Notes under the pieces: generated by a model | What the model saw: only the letters and a program-made list of their open reading frames with translations | The model's database searches: none | What the model was told of the DNA's origin: nothing | Program-made: the position numbers and the translations under genes | From: UBA5543 sp964464965 | Lineage (GTDB): Bacteria; Bacteroidota; Bacteroidia; Chitinophagales; Chitinophagaceae | Length of the DNA stretch: 64,000 nucleotides | Assembly: GCA_964464965.1 (NCBI GenBank) | Contig: CAYXHM010000003.1 | Coordinates: 124,001 to 188,000 of the forward strand | Direction of reading: 5' to 3' | Part shown: piece by piece, positions 60,794-64,000 of the stretch | How the letters are laid out: each line of letters begins with the position of its first letter | Numbering within the stretch: position 1 is the stretch's first letter

Positions 60794-61816
60794 CGCAAAT
60801 TCTTTTTTCATGGCCAGTTCCCAGCGCCATGCTGTATCCATCATGCTATCCAGGTCATATTTTATATCCCAGTCCAGCACGGCGCGTGCCTTGCAGTTGT
60901 CTGCATATACAGCTATCACATCGCCCGGGCGGCGCGGGCCTAATTTGTAATTCAGTTTTTCGCCGGATACTTTTTCAAAAGCCTGTATCAGTTCTAATAC
61001 TGTTACGCCATTGCCCGACCCCAGGTTGAATACCTCACATTGTTCAGTATTCCTGCTTTCCATAAGGTATTGCAAAGCCTTGGTATGCGCGTTGGCAATA
61101 TCCATTACATGTATATAGTCGCGTACGCAGGAGCCATCTCTTGTATCATAGTCAGAGCCAAACACCTGCATTTCGGGGCGTTTGCCTATGGCCGTTTGTG
61201 TTATTACCGGCACCAGGTTTTCTGGTTTCTCCTGCAACTCACCTATCACAACGGAGGGATGCGCCCCTACGGGATTGAAATAACGCAGCAGGCAAACATT
61301 AAAGTCAGGATTGGGCACACAGAAATCGCTGCATATAGCCTCACCCATTTGTTTGGTACGTGCATAGGGAGATTCGGGCTCAGCCAGTGTGCATTTTTCA
61401 TTTACAGGCAACTGGTCGGGGTTGCCGTAAACAGAACATGATGAAGAAAATACGAAATTGTTGATTTTGTATTCCTGCGCGCATTGCAACAGGTTCACCA
61501 GCGACTTTATATTGTTGTTGAAATATCTAAGTGGCTGCTGTACAGACTCAGGTACCGATTTGAAAGCTGCAAAATGTATAATGCCCGAAATGTCAGGGTT
61601 TTCAATAAAAACAGCTTCTGTATCTTCCAGGTTGCACAGGTCAACCTTATAGTTCTTTATCTCTTTGCCGGTTACTTTGCGCACACCTTCCAACATGCGC
61701 AGGGAACCGCGGGAGAGATCGTCGATAGAGATTACATCAAATCCATTTGCTACAAGGTCAACTATTGTATGACCGCCAATATATCCGCAGCCGCCGGTAA
61801 CTAATATCTTGTTCAT
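60776..61816 (-). CDS. galE: UDP-glucose 4-epimerase
   Basis: 346 residues of the extended SDR family. MNKILVTGGCGYIGGHTIVDLVANGFDVISIDDLSRG (NAD+ binding), IIHFAAFKSVPESVQQPLRYFNNN, SSSCSVYGNPDQLPVNE, catalytic YxxxK in SPYARTKQMGE, LRYFNPVGAHPSVVIGE, and the RPGDV C-terminal motif are all present. GalE interconverts UDP-glucose and UDP-galactose for glycan synthesis or galactose use. A minus-strand promoter lies between it and the ABC exporter gene. Confidence 0.97.
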   Translation of the reverse strand: MNKILVTGGCGYIGGHTIVDLVANGFDVISIDDLSRGSLRMLEGVRKVTGKEIKNYKVDLCNLEDTEAVFIENPDISGIIHFAAFKSVPESVQQPLRYFNNNIKSLVNLLQCAQEYKINNFVFSSSCSVYGNPDQLPVNEKCTLAEPESPYARTKQMGEAICSDFCVPNPDFNVCLLRYFNPVGAHPSVVIGELQEKPENLVPVITQTAIGKRPEMQVFGSDYDTRDGSCVRDYIHVMDIANAHTKALQYLMESRNTEQCEVFNLGSGNGVTVLELIQAFEKVSGEKLNYKLGPRRPGDVIAVYADNCKARAVLDWDIKYDLDSMMDTAWRWELAMKKEFANMPVK

Positions 61817-61838
61817 TAGGGTGTAAAAATTACTGCTA

Positions 61839-61846
61839 CAAATATA
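61839..61846 (-). promoter_or_regulatory. -7 promoter element for galE
   Basis: On the minus strand TATATTTG matches TAnnTTTG, 22 bases before the galE ATG; a -33 element is not evident. Confidence 0.5.
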
Positions 61847-61851
61847 CCGTA

Positions 61852-63651
61852 TTATTTAACCTGCTGCATCGCTACCAGGTTATTATATAGTCCGCCTTTG
61901 GCTATCAGTTCTGTATGCGTTCCCTGCTCAACTATACGGCCTTTGTCCAGCACTATTATTTCGTCTGCATGTTGCACGGTAGATAGCCTGTGCGCTATCA
62001 CGATGCTTGTACGGTTCTGCATCAATGTATTTATCGCGTCCTGTACCAGGCGCTCACTTTCCGTATCCAGGGATGAAGTGGCCTCATCCAGTATCAGTAT
62101 AGGCGGGTTCTTTAACACTGCACGCGCTATGGTTATACGCTGGCGCTCACCACCACTTAAACGCGTACCCCTGTCACCTGCAACGGTCTGGTATCCGTCC
62201 GGTTTATTCACTATAAAGTTATGTGCATTGGCCACTTTTGCTGCTTCTTCCACTTGCTGCTGTGTGGCATTGCCCGTGCCCAGCGCTATGTTGTTAAAAA
62301 TGGTATCGTTAAACAATATCGGCTCCTGGTTTACTATGCCCATCAGCTTGCGGAGGTCGGCCAGGCGATAGTCTTTTATGTTTACGCCATCTATCAATAC
62401 CTCGCCGGCTGTTACATCATGAAAGCGTGGCACCATGTCGGCCAGGGTAGATTTACCTGCACCTGACGAACCAACAAGAGCTACCATCTTTCCTTTCTTT
62501 ATTTTCAGGTTAATGCCGTCCAGTATTTTTTTGCTGCCGTAGGAAAAATGCACGTTGCGCAGTTCTATACTGTCATTAAAGCCCGATAGGTTTTTGGGCG
62601 ATGCAATTTCTTTAATGCTGTTTTCTGTTTTCAGGAATTGCTCTATACGTGCTACAGCAGCAGACCCCTTCTGCACATTATAAAAAGCGGTTGACAGGTT
62701 TTTTATCGGGTTGATGATCTGGTAAAACAGACCGATGTACACGATAAAGAAAGGGCCCGTAAGCGCAGTCTCACCGGCGAATATCAACTTGCCACCGTAC
62801 CACAATATGATACAGACTACTATAATGCCCAACGTTTCAGACATGGGCGAGCTCAGGTCGCGCCGCATGGCTATCTTATTCTTCAGGCGGAATATCAGGT
62901 TGTTTATTTGTGTGAAGCGCAGTTGCTGGTGTTTCTCTGCATTGAACGCTTTTACCACCCTCATACCTACCAGTGTTTCATCTATCACGCTCAGCACATT
63001 TCCCAGTTGTTCCTGGGCCTCGCCCGACGGCTTTTTCAGCGACTTGCCTATACGGCCTATGATAAGCCCCGATATAGGTAAAAGTATCAGCAGGAATAAA
63101 GTAAGCTGCGGGCTGATGATGAGCATGGACGTAAGCGTAATGACGATAGTGAGTGGCTCGCGTATAAATGTTTCCAGCACATTCATAATAGACACCTCTA
63201 CTTCATTGATGTCATTGGTCATTTTAGATATCAGGTCGCCTTTCTTTTCTTCATTGAAAAAACCAATAGGTAACGACAGTGCTTTCATAAACATCTCGTC
63301 CCTCAGTTTGCGTATCACTGCATTGCGTATAGGGTTAAGGATGTTGAGCGAAGTATATACAAACAGGTTTTTAAGAATGGTAAAGAAGACAACAATGATA
63401 ACAGAATAAGTAAGCGCTGTCAGCTTGTCGTACTCAAGTATGGTCTGGTTTACCGTGTTAATGATTTCGCTTACAATACCTTTGTTTTTAGATGGCTCGC
63501 TCACCCCTTCAAACAACACCTGCAGCACCGGGGCCAGCATAGTGAATGAGAATAGTGAGAACAGCACAGCCAGCAGGCTGGTAATAAAATACAGTACTAT
63601 CCTGTTTTTAAAACCTGCCAGGTGTTTCAGTAACGGAGCAATCTTCTTCAT
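61852..63651 (-). CDS. ABC exporter, MsbA-type half-transporter (permease-ATPase fusion)
   Basis: 599 residues: six membrane helices in residues ~15-320 (ABC_membrane type 1 domain) and an ATPase domain (~360-595) with Walker A VGSSGAGKST, Q-loop MGIVNQEPILF, signature LSGGERQRI, Walker B ILILDEATSSLD and the switch His in IVIAHRLSTV. It works as a homodimer. The overall form is that of lipid A or multidrug exporters; the cargo is not readable. It starts four bases after the cysS stop and likely shares its transcript. Confidence 0.95.
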   Translation of the reverse strand: MKKIAPLLKHLAGFKNRIVLYFITSLLAVLFSLFSFTMLAPVLQVLFEGVSEPSKNKGIVSEIINTVNQTILEYDKLTALTYSVIIVVFFTILKNLFVYTSLNILNPIRNAVIRKLRDEMFMKALSLPIGFFNEEKKGDLISKMTNDINEVEVSIMNVLETFIREPLTIVITLTSMLIISPQLTLFLLILLPISGLIIGRIGKSLKKPSGEAQEQLGNVLSVIDETLVGMRVVKAFNAEKHQQLRFTQINNLIFRLKNKIAMRRDLSSPMSETLGIIVVCIILWYGGKLIFAGETALTGPFFIVYIGLFYQIINPIKNLSTAFYNVQKGSAAVARIEQFLKTENSIKEIASPKNLSGFNDSIELRNVHFSYGSKKILDGINLKIKKGKMVALVGSSGAGKSTLADMVPRFHDVTAGEVLIDGVNIKDYRLADLRKLMGIVNQEPILFNDTIFNNIALGTGNATQQQVEEAAKVANAHNFIVNKPDGYQTVAGDRGTRLSGGERQRITIARAVLKNPPILILDEATSSLDTESERLVQDAINTLMQNRTSIVIAHRLSTVQHADEIIVLDKGRIVEQGTHTELIAKGGLYNNLVAMQQVK

Positions 63652-63655
63652 ATCA

Positions 63656-64000
63656 TTATTCTATCGTCCAGGATACAGAGCCATCCTTTTCGTCTTTTAA
63701 TAAAACGCCGGCTTCTGCCAGTTTATTTCTTATCAGGTCAGATGTGGCGTAGTCTTTTCTCGTTTTGGCATCTTTGCGTATATCCACCAGCAGGCTTAGT
63801 ACCTTATCTATTTTACCATCCTGCTGCACCTGCATAGGCTGCATGCCCAGCACATCCACCAGGTAGGTTTTATATGTTTCCAGCATCAGCTTGTGCGTAT
63901 CTGCAGACAAGGCGTCTTTAGCAATCTGCCCGCCTTTTATACCATTGATGATAGGTGCCATTTCAAACAGGCTGGCTATCACTTTTGCCGTGTTAAAGTC
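63656..64000 (-). CDS. cysS: Cysteinyl-tRNA synthetase, C-terminal part, 5' end outside the window
   Basis: The frame is open to the window edge and begins DFNTAKVIASLFEM, the start of the CysS anticodon-binding helical domain (usually MDDDFNTxxAIAxLFEL). It ends RKDAKTRKDYATSDLIRNKLAEAGVLLKDEKDGSVSWTIE, the standard CysS C-terminus (LA..GI.L.D...G..W). The enzyme charges tRNA-Cys with cysteine. Only the last ~114 residues are here, so the catalytic HIGH and KMSKS motifs are outside. Confidence 0.93.
   Translation of the reverse strand, partial: DFNTAKVIASLFEMAPIINGIKGGQIAKDALSADTHKLMLETYKTYLVDVLGMQPMQVQQDGKIDKVLSLLVDIRKDAKTRKDYATSDLIRNKLAEAGVLLKDEKDGSVSWTIE

Overview
The window looks like a Bacteroidota chromosome, most likely a Chitinophagales/Chitinophagaceae-type organism. 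The signs are several secreted proteins with a type IX secretion (T9SS) C-terminal sorting tail, many SPII lipoproteins, the phylum's TTTG-N20-TAnnTTTG promoter pattern upstream of many genes, weak Shine-Dalgarno sequences, a CarB without the allosteric domain and a short ATP synthase epsilon subunit. I see no rRNA, tRNA, CRISPR array or intact insertion sequence.

Layout. 0-1.8 kb: the 3' part of an AT-rich gene ending in a nitrilase fold, possibly a reverse transcriptase-nitrilase defence protein whose RT half lies outside the window. 2-10.8 kb: carB, a T9SS-exported protein, a TonB-dependent receptor, an acyl-CoA thioesterase, a non-catalytic M16 protein and an SRPBCC protein. 10.9-15.6 kb: a DUF6607-type exported protein, an OmpR-type two-component system, then a UspA-like protein and a bestrophin-like channel preceded by 11-bp tandem repeats that could be the regulator's site. 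15.7-22.9 kb: a polytopic membrane protein, pyrH, a VWA protein, two tandem-duplicated lipoproteins and two LVIVD-type lipoproteins. 23.1-30.9 kb: mreBCD, a glycosyltransferase, a polysaccharide flippase, a BrkB-family protein, small lipoproteins and a NifU-family protein.

31-37 kb is the most repeat-rich zone: a T9SS FG-GAP protein, a membrane protein gene bracketed by imperfect direct repeats, about 0.5 kb of hairpin-bearing DNA, an orphan terminase-small-subunit-like gene whose 3' end looks broken by GC-rich repeat DNA, and a GHL10-type glycoside hydrolase. 37-44.9 kb holds a TPR protein, a peptide-binding lipoprotein, a fatty acid hydroxylase family protein, an RND transporter, a YafV-type omega-amidase and a small exported protein. 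45-46.5 kb is an AT-rich reverse transcriptase gene of the UG/Abi defence type broken by two homopolymer frameshifts.

46.6-64 kb: an NAD(P)-dependent oxidoreductase, atpD-atpC, an AT-rich group of exported proteins (8-Cys protein, arylsulfotransferase-like propeller, a giant GEVED/Ig-like T9SS protein), a LolC/E-like permease, a FemAB-like acyltransferase, a SIMPL-domain protein, an orphan Imm5-like immunity protein, a sugar nucleotidyltransferase, galE, an MsbA-type ABC exporter and the 3' end of cysS running off the right edge. Most of the window is ordinary core and envelope metabolism. The unusual parts are the two RT-related loci, the terminase-like gene with its repeats, and the candidate two-component target site.
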